Source of the DNA: Caldifarciminota bacterium | Lineage (GTDB): Bacteria > Hydrothermota > Hydrothermia > UBA1063 > CAJXJZ01 | NCBI GenBank assembly: GCA_027033555.1 | Contig: JALVLE010000081.1 | Location: 1 to 15,356, forward strand | Reading direction: 5' to 3' | DNA: 15,356 nucleotides | In this document: positions 1-7,437 of the stretch, piece after piece | Position numbering within the stretch: the first letter of the stretch is position 1 | Layout of the letters: each line of letters starts with the position of its first letter | Notes under the pieces: model-generated | Told to the model about the DNA's origin: nothing | The model's database searches: none | Seen by the model: the letters and a program-made list of their open reading frames with translations, nothing else | Made by a program: the position numbers and the translations under genes

Positions 1-383
1 ATAACGTTTGAACCCACTTTCACATTGTGGGCAAGATGTACAAACCCCATAAGGTAATTATTGTTCCCGATAATGGTGGCTTTTCCTTCACCTGTTGCTC
101 TGTGAATGTTTGCATATTCTCTTATTATGTTGTTGTCACCTATGATTACCCATGATGCTTCTCCCTTGTAAGCATAATCCTGTGGCAAAAGTCCTATGGT
201 TGCATAGGGGAAAATTTTGTTGTTTTTACCGATTTTCACATTACCCTCTATAATTACGCCGGTGCTGATTTCCGTCCCTTCTCCAATTTCTATGTTGCCT
301 TTTAGTACCGCATGGGGTCCTATTGAGACATCATCGGCCAATTTAACATCGCCCTCAATTATGGCGGTTTTGTGGATGTTCAT
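1..383 (-). CDS. lpxA: UDP-N-acetylglucosamine acyltransferase LpxA (partial, 3' end off the left edge)
   Basis: LpxA transfers a 3-hydroxyacyl chain from acyl-carrier protein to the 3-OH of UDP-GlcNAc, the first step of lipid A synthesis, in the cytoplasm. Only the first 127 codons are present; the family is usually about 255-265 residues. What is visible is a left-handed beta-helix built of hexapeptide repeats (I-G-x-x-x-x, for example around residues 20, 50, 80 and 104). The segment HLAHNV at 116-121 is the family's active-site signature; H119 aligns with the catalytic His125 of E. coli LpxA. The motif GLLPQD at 64-69 is also typical and separates it from LpxD. The ATG at 383 lies 1 nt after the fabZ stop and has GGAGAG (389-394) 5 nt upstream. 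The residue that sets acyl chain length lies beyond the window edge, so chain preference cannot be judged. Confidence 0.95.
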   Translation of the reverse strand, partial: MNIHKTAIIEGDVKLADDVSIGPHAVLKGNIEIGEGTEISTGVIIEGNVKIGKNNKIFPYATIGLLPQDYAYKGEASWVIIGDNNIIREYANIHRATGEGKATIIGNNNYLMGFVHLAHNVKVGSNV

Positions 384-384
384 C

Positions 385-822
385 TTATCTCTCCACTATA
401 CGTGCAAGAAATTCTCCCTCTGCCACCACAGTATCATCAACCATTGCCACTCCCTTCATTTTTGCCACCTGTCCGCCGAATCTGAGGAGCTCCAGTTTCA
501 TAATAAGCTGGTCTCCAGGAGTTACTGGTTTACGAAATCTTACTTTGTCTATCCCGGCAAAATAGAGAAGATACTTATCCCTTTTTTCAGGTGCTATTTT
601 GTTTAAAAGCAGGAATCCGCCGGTTTGGGCCATGGCTTCAACTATAAGAACCCCTGGCATAACAGGTTTTTCAGGGAAATGTCCCAGGAAAAATTCCTCG
701 TTAAAGGTGACGTTTTTTAATCCAACAACTTCCTTTTCTGTGAGTGAAAGGATCCTGTCCACAAGCAGAAAGGGGTATCTATGGGGCATGTACTTTAATA
801 TTTCATAAATATCAAATTCCAT
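385..822 (-). CDS. fabZ: 3-hydroxyacyl-[acyl-carrier-protein] dehydratase FabZ
   Basis: FabZ dehydrates (3R)-hydroxyacyl-ACP to trans-2-enoyl-ACP in fatty acid elongation. It competes with LpxA and LpxD for the same hydroxyacyl-ACP pool, which explains its place among lpx genes. The protein is 145 residues (E. coli 151) with a single hot-dog fold. Visible signatures are PHRYPFLLVDR at 13-23, HFPEKPVMPG at 48-57 with the catalytic His48, and EAMAQ with Glu62. The start at 822 is preferred over an upstream in-frame ATG at 852. It has a strong GGAGG 6 nt ahead and gives the normal family N-terminus [10 protein letters not shown]. The gene overlaps the end of lpxC by 11 nt. It is a separate gene, unlike the LpxC-FabZ fusion known in Bacteroidetes. 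Confidence 0.96.
   Translation of the reverse strand: MEFDIYEILKYMPHRYPFLLVDRILSLTEKEVVGLKNVTFNEEFFLGHFPEKPVMPGVLIVEAMAQTGGFLLLNKIAPEKRDKYLLYFAGIDKVRFRKPVTPGDQLIMKLELLRFGGQVAKMKGVAMVDDTVVAEGEFLARIVER
389..394 (-). promoter_or_regulatory. Shine-Dalgarno site for lpxA
   Basis: The minus strand reads GGAGAG here, 5 nt before the lpxA ATG at 383. It overlaps the last codons of fabZ, so ribosomes ending fabZ are placed next to the lpxA start (TAA, one G, then ATG). Confidence 0.7.
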
Positions 823-1627
823 GCTCTTCCTCCAGTTTCCTAATAAACTCAATGTGTTCTGTGTGTCCCGCCTTTTTAATAAAAATACTTCCTTTTATGC
901 GTTTGCCTAAAAGGGCGGCATCTCCTATAAAATCAAGGATTTTATGTCTTACAGGCTCATCTTTAAAACGGAGCTGGCCTTTATAAATGCCGTCTCTTGT
1001 GAAAATTATAGTATTGTCTGGGGTACCTCCTTTTGCAAGGCCCATTTTCTTTACTCTTTCTATTTCGTGATAGAAAATAAAAGTTCTGGCTGGTGCGATG
1101 TTTTTTAAATAAAAATCCGGGTTATAAAGTGGTGCTTGGTATACCTGCTTTCCTATGGGAGGCGGAAAATCCACATAGTAGGTGATAATATCCTCCGGAG
1201 AATCTTTGAGTGTAAAAGAGGCCCTGTGAGTGGAGTATTCAAAGTGGGAAGGGGTGATGGCCACGGATTCGTGTTGGGTTTCACTTAAGCCCGCTTCAAG
1301 CAATTTCTCTGAAAATAAAAGTGAGGAACCATCCAGTGCCGGGGGCTCAGTCCCTTTTTCAAATACAATATCCGCACTTTCAATGCCCATTCCATTTAAT
1401 GCGGATAAAAGGTGTTCTGCTGTGAATACCAAAAAGCTTCCATCACCTAACACCACGCCTCTTTTTGTCTCTTTTACAAAAGAATAATGCGCAGGAAAGC
1501 TGTGAGTACCTTTGTAAAACATAATCTTTCCTTTATCAGAGGGAATCACCCTTAATTTTGAACTCTCTCCTGTATGAAGTCCTGTACCTTCAAAGACCAC
1601 CTCTTTGCTAATGGTTCTTTTCCTCAA
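812..1627 (-). CDS. lpxC: UDP-3-O-acyl-N-acetylglucosamine deacetylase LpxC
   Basis: LpxC is the zinc-dependent deacetylase that commits UDP-3-O-acyl-GlcNAc to lipid A synthesis; it is cytoplasmic or peripheral to the inner membrane. The 271 residues match short LpxC proteins such as that of Aquifex (about 280; E. coli 305). Visible motifs are GTGLHTG at 14-20 and TAEHLLSAL at 69-77 with Glu71 and zinc ligand His72. ARTF lies at 180-183 and a [10 protein letters not shown] loop at 196-205. [10 protein letters not shown] follows with zinc ligands His228 and Asp232, then AGHTEH with the active-site His255. All catalytic residues are present. The start is TTG at 1627, with GGAG (1635-1638) 7 nt upstream. 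The residues after it ([10 protein letters not shown]) fit the family N-terminus. It overlaps lpxD by 20 nt and ends in TGA inside fabZ. Confidence 0.96.
   Translation of the reverse strand: MRKRTISKEVVFEGTGLHTGESSKLRVIPSDKGKIMFYKGTHSFPAHYSFVKETKRGVVLGDGSFLVFTAEHLLSALNGMGIESADIVFEKGTEPPALDGSSLLFSEKLLEAGLSETQHESVAITPSHFEYSTHRASFTLKDSPEDIITYYVDFPPPIGKQVYQAPLYNPDFYLKNIAPARTFIFYHEIERVKKMGLAKGGTPDNTIIFTRDGIYKGQLRFKDEPVRHKILDFIGDAALLGKRIKGSIFIKKAGHTEHIEFIRKLEEEHGI
829..833 (-). promoter_or_regulatory. Shine-Dalgarno site deciding the fabZ start
   Basis: GGAGG (followed by AAGAGC) on the minus strand, 6 nt before the ATG at 822. It lies inside the 3' end of lpxC and supports 822 rather than the alternative ATG at 852. 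Confidence 0.8.
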
Positions 1628-2612
1628 GCTTCTGCTCCAGCTTTTTTACCCTTTTAAAAAGCTCTTCTATACGGGATAGGTAGGCCATCTCTCTCCAAGC
1701 AATTTTCCTTTCTTTTGCTGGACTTCCCACATACATTTTGCCCTTTTCTGTGTCTTTGCTTATTCCGCTTTGGGCCATGATAATTGTGTTATCCGCCACT
1801 TTTACGTGGTCTTTTACCCCCACCTGTCCTCCCATCATTACCCATTTACCAATTTCAGTACTGCCTGCTATGCCGGACTGCGCAGCAATAACTGTATGCT
1901 CACCAATTTTTACATTGTGAGCGACGTGGACCTGGTCGTCTAATTTTGTCCCCTTTTTTATGATAGTATTACCAATTGTAGCTCTGTCAATGGTGCAGTT
2001 TGCTCCTATCTCTACATCATCTTCAATTACAATGCCCCCGATTTGGGGAATTTTAATGTATCCCTTATCTGTCTTTTCAAAGCCGAATCCATCTGCTCCA
2101 AGCACGCTCCCTGCATGTATAATCACATTGTTCCCTATTTTTACATTATGACCTATAAATACGTGGGGAAAGACCACCACATTGTCTCCGATTTCAACGT
2201 CTTCACCAATATACACAAAGGGGAATATGTGGGTTTTCTGCCCTATTTTTACCCTGTTACCGATGTAGGTAAAGGGATATATAACTGCCTCCGGATGGAT
2301 ATTTGTATCTTTGCCTGTTATCCTGGGCTGCTCCCGAAGGGGAGGCTCAGGTTTTTTTTCAAAAAGTTTCAGAGTTTTTATAAACGCTTTTCTGGGATCT
2401 TCAACTATTATAAGGACTTCAGATTTCAGATATTTGGGTTTAAAGGAGGTAATAAGTGCTCCCACCTTTTTGTTGGTGTCGTATTTTTTATCAAAAATAA
2501 AAACTGTATCCCTTTCTCCTGCAATATCAAGGGGTTTTGGCTTTTCTATTTCGTAAAATGTATTCCCTTCTATTTCCCCTCCCAGTATTTTTGCAAGCTC
2601 AACTGCTTTCAT
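1608..2612 (-). CDS. lpxD: UDP-3-O-(3-hydroxyacyl)glucosamine N-acyltransferase LpxD
   Basis: LpxD adds the second 3-hydroxyacyl chain, from acyl-ACP to the 2-amino group of UDP-3-O-acyl-glucosamine, the third step of lipid A synthesis. The 334 residues match the family (about 340). Residues 1-95 form the uridine-binding N-terminal domain. Residues about 100-290 form a hexapeptide-repeat beta-helix (repeated I-G-x-x-V). Key segments are GADGFGF at 172-178, IGANCTIDR at 202-210 and VHVAHNV at 228-234, whose His232 aligns with the catalytic His239 of E. coli. The C-terminal 30 residues are a charged helix, as expected for the ACP-contacting tail. The ATG at 2612 overlaps the end of the HAD gene by 14 nt and has no clear Shine-Dalgarno, so translation is probably coupled. 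A longer reading to 2768 would lie inside the HAD gene and adds no family sequence. Confidence 0.95.
   Translation of the reverse strand: MKAVELAKILGGEIEGNTFYEIEKPKPLDIAGERDTVFIFDKKYDTNKKVGALITSFKPKYLKSEVLIIVEDPRKAFIKTLKLFEKKPEPPLREQPRITGKDTNIHPEAVIYPFTYIGNRVKIGQKTHIFPFVYIGEDVEIGDNVVVFPHVFIGHNVKIGNNVIIHAGSVLGADGFGFEKTDKGYIKIPQIGGIVIEDDVEIGANCTIDRATIGNTIIKKGTKLDDQVHVAHNVKIGEHTVIAAQSGIAGSTEIGKWVMMGGQVGVKDHVKVADNTIIMAQSGISKDTEKGKMYVGSPAKERKIAWREMAYLSRIEELFKRVKKLEQKLEEKNH
1635..1638 (-). promoter_or_regulatory. Shine-Dalgarno site supporting a TTG start for lpxC
   Basis: GGAG on the minus strand lies 7 nt before a TTG at 1627, inside the last codons of lpxD. No ATG or GTG in the same frame lies close by, so the TTG is the best start. 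Confidence 0.65.
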
Positions 2613-3288
2613 GATCAAGTTTTTTGACGATTTCAACAAGTTCGTAGATATCTTCAACTTCAAAATCTGCACCTGAATTCTGCGTATTAAAAACATCACC
2701 ATAGCGGGCAAAAACCGAATGCATACCCAGCTGCTTTGCACCAACAATATCCCGCTCTGCCCAGTCACCTATATAAACCACCTCCTGTGGTTGTACACCC
2801 AGTTTCTCCAAAGCTGCTTTAAAAGGCCTTGGGTCAGGTTTCCTGAACCCTGTGTCATCAAGAGTCACAACCACTTCAAAAAAGTGGATTAGGCCTGTCT
2901 GGGCAAGCCTTGTCCAGACCTGGAGGATGGGAGCATCAGAGACCACAGCAAGTTTTTTCCCCATTTTAAGAAGTTCCATGAGCGTGGAGTACACGTGTGG
3001 GTAAAGTATTAATGTACCCTCCTTTGCCCGTCTATATCCTACTATGCCTGCTGCAAGGATTTTGTAATCTACCTTTCCCAAAACCTCCATGAGGAATTTG
3101 TCAAAAATTTTCTGATCTTCTATGCCTTCTCTCCAGTATATCTCAAAGATTTTATCGTATGCTTCTTTTCGTTTCATCCTGAGGCCAGCATCAATCATGT
3201 AGTCAACAGCAGCCCATACGGCCTCTTCTTTCATCTTCATAAAGTCCACAAGTGTGTTATCCAGGTCAAAAAGAACCGCTTTAATCAT
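2599..3288 (-). CDS. HAD-superfamily (subfamily IA) phosphohydrolase of unknown substrate
   Basis: This is a soluble Mg-dependent phosphatase of the haloacid dehalogenase superfamily, 229 residues long. Motif I is FDLDNTL with nucleophile Asp8 and acid/base Asp10. An alpha-helical cap follows at about 15-90. Motif II is VVSDA with Ser117, motif III is Lys150 in FRKPDP, and motif IV is GDWAERD with Asp175 and Asp180. All catalytic residues are intact. The cap and the [11 protein letters not shown] stretch recall HAD-IA proteins common in archaea and thermophiles. The substrate cannot be read from sequence. It is the first gene of the lipid A unit and overlaps lpxD by 14 nt, so a role in sugar phosphate or lipid metabolism is possible but only inferred. 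The start at 3288 is chosen because an alternative ATG at 3309 lies upstream of the -10 box and would not be transcribed from this promoter. Confidence 0.88.
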   Translation of the reverse strand: MIKAVLFDLDNTLVDFMKMKEEAVWAAVDYMIDAGLRMKRKEAYDKIFEIYWREGIEDQKIFDKFLMEVLGKVDYKILAAGIVGYRRAKEGTLILYPHVYSTLMELLKMGKKLAVVSDAPILQVWTRLAQTGLIHFFEVVVTLDDTGFRKPDPRPFKAALEKLGVQPQEVVYIGDWAERDIVGAKQLGMHSVFARYGDVFNTQNSGADFEVEDIYELVEIVKKLDHESS

Positions 3289-3297
3289 AGTATTCAA

Positions 3298-3325
3298 ATT
3301 ATAAACCACTCAAAAGATTTTACAA
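3298..3325 (-). promoter_or_regulatory. Promoter of the HAD-lpxD-lpxC-fabZ-lpxA unit
   Basis: On the minus strand a TTGTAA -35 box (3320-3325, 4 of 6 consensus) is followed by a 16-nt spacer and a perfect TATAAT -10 box (3298-3303). The ATG at 3288 begins only 9 nt after the -10 box, so the transcript would have a leader of about 0-3 nt. No Shine-Dalgarno is visible. The site is predicted from sequence only. Confidence 0.65.
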
Positions 3326-3344
3326 AAAAGAGAACAAACCACAT

Positions 3345-3373
3345 TTGCAACTTTAGAAGGGTGGGTGTAAAAT
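3345..3373 (+). promoter_or_regulatory. Promoter of the GGDEF-STAND-TPR gene, predicted leaderless
   Basis: TTGCAA (3345-3350, 4 of 6), a 17-nt spacer and TAAAAT (3368-3373, 5 of 6) lie ahead of the ATG at 3381. The gap between the -10 box and the ATG is 7 nt, placing the expected transcription start on or next to the start codon. It is back to back with the promoter of the lipid A unit, with 19 bp between the two -35 boxes. Confidence 0.6.
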
Positions 3374-3380
3374 TATACAA

Positions 3381-6300
3381 ATGCAGGAAGATTTAAAAGA
3401 GCTATATAGAGATGAGCTTACAGGGGTGTATAACAGGAGGTACTTAAATCTTATACTGGAAAGAGAGCTCGCAAGAACAAGAAGATACGAGGATAATCTT
3501 TCCATATTAATTATTGACCTTGATAATTTCAAAGAGATAAATGATACTTATGGGCATTTGGAAGGAGACAGGATCCTAATTAAATTTGCATGGGTACTGA
3601 AAGAATCTGTAAGGGATGCAGATGTCATTATACGATATGGAGGAGATGAGTTTGTAATTGTGGCTCCCTCCACAGGTTACAGCGGCGCATACACCCTTGC
3701 AAAACGAATCCTTACCAACATTTCACAGATTAATACACCTGCAGGTCGCTTAAGTGCTAGTATAGGTATAGCAACCTATCCGGATCATGGTACAGATTTT
3801 GAGAGCCTATTTGAGTATGCAGACAGATGTCTCTATGATGCAAAGCATTCAGGAAAAGGAAAAATAGGGGTTTATAAGGATGCCAATCTTGCGCCCACCA
3901 TACCAGCTCAGGTGTTTATAGGAAGAAAAAGGGAGAAGGCGTATATTTTGCAGAGTTTAAAGATACCCGGAAAAATACACATTGTAAGTGGAGATGCTGG
4001 CATAGGAAAGACAAGGCTTGTAAAGGACACCATTTCCATGGTTGGAGTAAAATTTGCCGTGGGTGTAGCGTATGGTGCGATTACCTCAATTCCCTATGTT
4101 GTGATAAGGACTCTTTTACTTGACTTGTTAAAAAAAATCCCCACTGAACTTAAAGAATCTTTTGAGAAGTTGAGTGAAAGCTCAAAATACGAAATTGCAA
4201 AGCTTGTGCCTCAGCTTTTGTCCAGAGAAGAACTTAAAAAAACATCAGGGGACAAATTTGCTCTCTTTGCAGGTGTTTCGGAGCTTTTTTATGAGCTTTC
4301 ACGGAATGAGACAATGGTTTTTCTACTGGATGATTTGCACTGGGCGGATAAACTAAGTCTTGAGCTTGTGTACTATTTACTCCACATGGAACTACCCAAT
4401 CTTGTTATTTTTGCTACTTTAAGGAATGATGAGATAGCCAGAACGCCTCTTGAGAGCATGTTGCATATTCTTGGCAGGGAAAGACTTTATGATGAGCTTG
4501 AATTAAAAGAAATGAGTTTTTCTGAGGTTAAAATGTTAACAGAGGCTATACTAAAGAGAATTCCCTCACCCATGCTCAATGAAAAAGTATATGAGTTCAG
4601 TGGAGGTAATCCATTCTTTGTTGAGGAGTTTATCAGAACCATGTATGACAGAGGACACCTGTATTATAATAATGGCTCGTGGGTTTTGAAAGAAAAAAAT
4701 GTAATAGAGCTCTCCCACAGCATAAAGGATACAGTAGAAAGGAAGCTTGAGCGACTTGATGAGAGGGATTTAAGAGTTTTAAGATACGCTGCATGTGCAG
4801 GAAGAGAATTTTATCCGGATATAATTGCGGGCATTGTGGGGATGAATGCAGGAGAGGTATTTGGAATTCTTGACAGGCTTGTGAAAAACAATATTCTTGT
4901 TGAAAAAGAAGGTGGTGAGGTCTATTTATTCAAGGAGGATGCTATAAGGCTTGTGGTTCTTAACAGTATGGGGGAAGGAAGGAAAAGGGTGATGTATAAC
5001 GCAATAGGGGAGTATATTGAGAACAATTTCGGAGTGAATGAGAACAATGTGGAAATGGTTTTACATTATTTTGAGCTCGCCAGGAACGTGGAAAAACTTA
5101 TAAAGTATGGCGAACTTGCAGGTGATAGGTCTTTTAATGTATATGCCTATGACAATGCCATTAAATACTATGAGTATGCGCTCTCTGGTGCCATATCTCC
5201 GGAAAAGAAAGGAGAATTACACAGAAAAATAGGGTATGCGTATCTTCTTTTGGGAAGACACAAAAACGCCCTGGAACATTTTAAAAAGGCACTGGAGCTT
5301 TTGCCGGAAAAAAAGAGCGAACTTATTGGCCGTTTTATTGCTTACACTTATAACCTTATGGGGGATAGGGAGAGGGCCATTTCTTATTATAAAAAGGCAA
5401 TTGAACTTGCCGACAATCTCAGCGAAAAATGTGGTTACATGTTTATGCTCTCTTATCATCTTGTTACGATGGGGAGAGTTTCTGAGGCTGAAAGCATTGC
5501 ACAACAGGCGCTCTCTAAATTGCCACCGGAACCAGAGGAAGTCCGTGCGCTGGGATACAATACTCTTGCGCTCATTTACCAGTCGTATAAAGATAAGGAG
5601 CATTCCCTTCTTACTGAGGAATATTTTAAAAAGGCTTTAACCATAGCAGAGAAAGGAAAAGTAGGGAAACGAAATGTGGCAGCATTTTACAACAATCTTG
5701 GAGGTTTTTATGCTGCGGAGGGAAGGTACGATGAAGCATTGAAAATGTTCCTTGAAGCCAAAAATATACATGAAGAAATTAATTTTGCCTATGGTAAAGC
5801 GCTTATATACGGAAATCTTGCCACGCTTTATCGGAATATGGGAAGATATAAAGAGGCAATAGAATATGCTGAAAAGGCAATTAAAATAAACAACGCAATT
5901 CAAAAAAAGCACCTCAATGCGCCGCTGTATAATATTCTTGCCGAGATGCTGTATGAAAAGGGAGACCCCGTATCCGCAGAGAATGTGCTCAGAAAATCCA
6001 TTGAAATTGCAGAATCTAATAATATGGAAGAGCACAAGCTGCAAGCTATGGCTCTTTCTGTGAAAATCAAGCTTGAAAAGAAAAAAATTGAAGAGGCTGA
6101 AAAAATCGCAACTGAACTTAGAGATTTTTTGATTAGGAAAAAGATGTTTGTGGGTACCATCTTTGACGCTCTCATGCTTTATTATGAAACAAAAAAGGAC
6201 AAAAACAGTGCAAATGAGCTTTTAAGATTTATTAAAGAGCAGATGTATGTGTCAGAAAAAAGTCCGGAGGGCCTTGCCATAAAAGTATGGGAGTTGAGGA

Positions 6301-6524
6301 TGGGAGAGGAGAAAAAAGAGTATTTTGAGGACGTGAACGCAGTCATGGAGGCCTTCGGTCACCTTTCTTTAAAAGACAGGGCTTATCTTCTTTATAGCAT
6401 CGTGGAAGCCCTTGTTGGTATCAACAGAGCGCTTGCAGAAAAGTATGCTGTCAAACTTAAAGAGCTCTCAGAAAAACTTGACCTTCCGCGCCTTGAGCGA
6501 AAAATAGCATCACTTCGCGTATGA
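3381..6524 (+). CDS. GGDEF diguanylate cyclase fused to a STAND-type AAA ATPase and TPR array
   Basis: A 1047-residue, apparently cytoplasmic protein; no signal peptide or membrane segment is seen. Residues 10-165 are a complete GGDEF domain: DELTGVYNRR at 11-20, metal Asp46 in IDLDNFK, Asn54, and GGDEF at 87-91. An RxxD inhibitory site (R78, D81) sits 5 residues before GGDEF. It should make c-di-GMP from two GTP and be product-inhibited. Residues about 178-450 are a P-loop ATPase of the MalT/AfsR-like STAND class. They show Walker A GDAGIGKT at 204-211, Walker B VFLLDDLHWAD at 313-323, Arg348 in ATLRND, and SGGNPFFVEEF at 407-417. A likely winged-helix linker spans about 450-550. Residues about 585-900 hold some seven TPR repeats (clearest at 614-643, 647-678, 768-797, 807-837), then more helices. 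STAND proteins typically sense a ligand through repeats and release an effector domain, here presumably the GGDEF. The signal is unknown. The gene stands alone, with its own promoter. Confidence 0.9.
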   Translation: MQEDLKELYRDELTGVYNRRYLNLILERELARTRRYEDNLSILIIDLDNFKEINDTYGHLEGDRILIKFAWVLKESVRDADVIIRYGGDEFVIVAPSTGYSGAYTLAKRILTNISQINTPAGRLSASIGIATYPDHGTDFESLFEYADRCLYDAKHSGKGKIGVYKDANLAPTIPAQVFIGRKREKAYILQSLKIPGKIHIVSGDAGIGKTRLVKDTISMVGVKFAVGVAYGAITSIPYVVIRTLLLDLLKKIPTELKESFEKLSESSKYEIAKLVPQLLSREELKKTSGDKFALFAGVSELFYELSRNETMVFLLDDLHWADKLSLELVYYLLHMELPNLVIFATLRNDEIARTPLESMLHILGRERLYDELELKEMSFSEVKMLTEAILKRIPSPMLNEKVYEFSGGNPFFVEEFIRTMYDRGHLYYNNGSWVLKEKNVIELSHSIKDTVERKLERLDERDLRVLRYAACAGREFYPDIIAGIVGMNAGEVFGILDRLVKNNILVEKEGGEVYLFKEDAIRLVVLNSMGEGRKRVMYNAIGEYIENNFGVNENNVEMVLHYFELARNVEKLIKYGELAGDRSFNVYAYDNAIKYYEYALSGAISPEKKGELHRKIGYAYLLLGRHKNALEHFKKALELLPEKKSELIGRFIAYTYNLMGDRERAISYYKKAIELADNLSEKCGYMFMLSYHLVTMGRVSEAESIAQQALSKLPPEPEEVRALGYNTLALIYQSYKDKEHSLLTEEYFKKALTIAEKGKVGKRNVAAFYNNLGGFYAAEGRYDEALKMFLEAKNIHEEINFAYGKALIYGNLATLYRNMGRYKEAIEYAEKAIKINNAIQKKHLNAPLYNILAEMLYEKGDPVSAENVLRKSIEIAESNNMEEHKLQAMALSVKIKLEKKKIEEAEKIATELRDFLIRKKMFVGTIFDALMLYYETKKDKNSANELLRFIKEQMYVSEKSPEGLAIKVWELRMGEEKKEYFEDVNAVMEAFGHLSLKDRAYLLYSIVEALVGINRALAEKYAVKLKELSEKLDLPRLERKIASLRV

Positions 6525-6544
6525 ATGATATATTTCAGGTGGTT

Positions 6545-6572
6545 TTGACAAACATTTACTCTCGTTTATAAT
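6545..6572 (+). promoter_or_regulatory. Consensus promoter of the glyQ-glyS-mutS-mreBCD-mrdA unit
   Basis: A perfect TTGACA (6545-6550), a 16-nt spacer and a perfect TATAAT (6567-6572) stand before glyQ. Exactly 7 nt separate the -10 box from the ATG at 6580, so transcription should start at the A of the ATG or one base before it. There is no room for a Shine-Dalgarno or a T-box leader. This is the strongest promoter-like sequence found in the window. Confidence 0.8.
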
Positions 6573-6579
6573 TAAATAA

Positions 6580-7437
6580 ATGCAGGCAATTACCTTTCAA
6601 GAAATAATAAAGAGACTGTTGGATTTCTGGGGAGAAAAAGGGTGTCTTGTTGTCCAACCTTACAATTCTGAAGTTGGAGCTGCAACTTTTAATCCTCATA
6701 CCTTTTTGAGGAGTCTTGGTTCAAGACCGTGGAATGCCGTTTATGTTGAGCCCACAAGGAGACCAAAGGATGGAAGGTATGCTGAAAACCCTAATAGAGT
6801 TCAGCAATACCATCAGTTGCAGGTTATTATGAAGCCTGCACCTTTTAATATTCAGGAGATGTATCTTGAGTCCCTTGAATATCTTGGTATTAATCTAAAA
6901 GAGCGGGATGTCAGGTTTGTAGAAGACGACTGGGAATCCCCCACTCTTGGAGCATGGGGGCTTGGGTGGGAGGTATGGCTTGATGGGCTTGAAATCACCC
7001 AGTTCACGTACTTTCAACAGGTTGGTGGTATATCCCTTAAGGTGATTCCAGTGGAGATTACCTATGGGCTTGAGAGAATAGCCATGTATGTTCAGAATAA
7101 AGATTCTATTTTTGAGATAGAATGGGGGCACGGGGTAAAGTGGGGAGACATTTATAAAAGATTTGAATACGAGTTTTCGGTATATAATTATGAGGAGTCC
7201 GACGTGGAGTTTAATCTTAAGCTTTTTGATTATTACGAAAAAGAAGCAGAAAGAATGTTTAGCAAAAAGCTTGTTTACCCTGGTTACGATTTTGTGATAA
7301 AGATGTCTCATGTATTTAACCTCCTTGATGCCAGAGGGGCAATATCTGTATCTCAGAGGGCTTATTATATTCAGAGAGTAAGAAAAATGGCGAAAAAAGC
7401 TGCGCTTTTATACCTTGAATTAGAGGGAGAAAAATGA
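6580..7437 (+). CDS. glyQ: Glycyl-tRNA synthetase alpha subunit
   Basis: The catalytic subunit of the bacterial alpha2-beta2 glycyl-tRNA synthetase activates glycine with ATP and charges tRNA-Gly. The 285 residues compare with 303 in E. coli. The class II core is plain: [19 protein letters not shown] at 4-22, motif 2 [18 protein letters not shown] at 56-73, [19 protein letters not shown] at 115-133, and motif 3 [12 protein letters not shown] at 159-170. It is the first gene of a seven-gene unit and overlaps glyS through ATGA. The ATG at 6580 is the only sensible start because it coincides with the predicted transcription start; there is no Shine-Dalgarno. No T-box leader is present, so glycine control by that mechanism is excluded here. 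Confidence 0.97.
   Translation: MQAITFQEIIKRLLDFWGEKGCLVVQPYNSEVGAATFNPHTFLRSLGSRPWNAVYVEPTRRPKDGRYAENPNRVQQYHQLQVIMKPAPFNIQEMYLESLEYLGINLKERDVRFVEDDWESPTLGAWGLGWEVWLDGLEITQFTYFQQVGGISLKVIPVEITYGLERIAMYVQNKDSIFEIEWGHGVKWGDIYKRFEYEFSVYNYEESDVEFNLKLFDYYEKEAERMFSKKLVYPGYDFVIKMSHVFNLLDARGAISVSQRAYYIQRVRKMAKKAALLYLELEGEK

Noticed and set aside
823..852. Ten extra codons at the start of fabZ (ATG at 852)
   Set aside because: The strong GGAGG 6 nt before 822 and the family N-terminus favour 822.
1..2612. Hexapeptide-coding periodicity in lpxA and lpxD as a DNA repeat
   Set aside because: The 18-nt periodicity reflects the protein beta-helix and is not a nucleotide repeat of its own.
2613..2768. 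N-terminal extension of lpxD to an upstream ATG at 2768
   Set aside because: The added 52 residues read through the HAD gene in another frame, have no LpxD similarity, and the ATG at 2612 gives the normal family N-terminus.
3289..3309. Earlier ATG for the HAD gene at 3309
   Set aside because: It lies upstream of the perfect -10 box, so that promoter's transcript would not contain it, and HAD proteins of this kind begin just before FDLDNTL.
6480..6545. Intrinsic terminator after the GGDEF gene
   Set aside because: CGCG segments occur near 6487 and 6516 but form no stem of useful length and no U-tract follows.
6525..6579. T-box or other riboswitch in front of glyQ
   Set aside because: Only 55 nt are available and they are taken up by the promoter, which ends 7 nt before the ATG; no specifier stem or antiterminator is possible.
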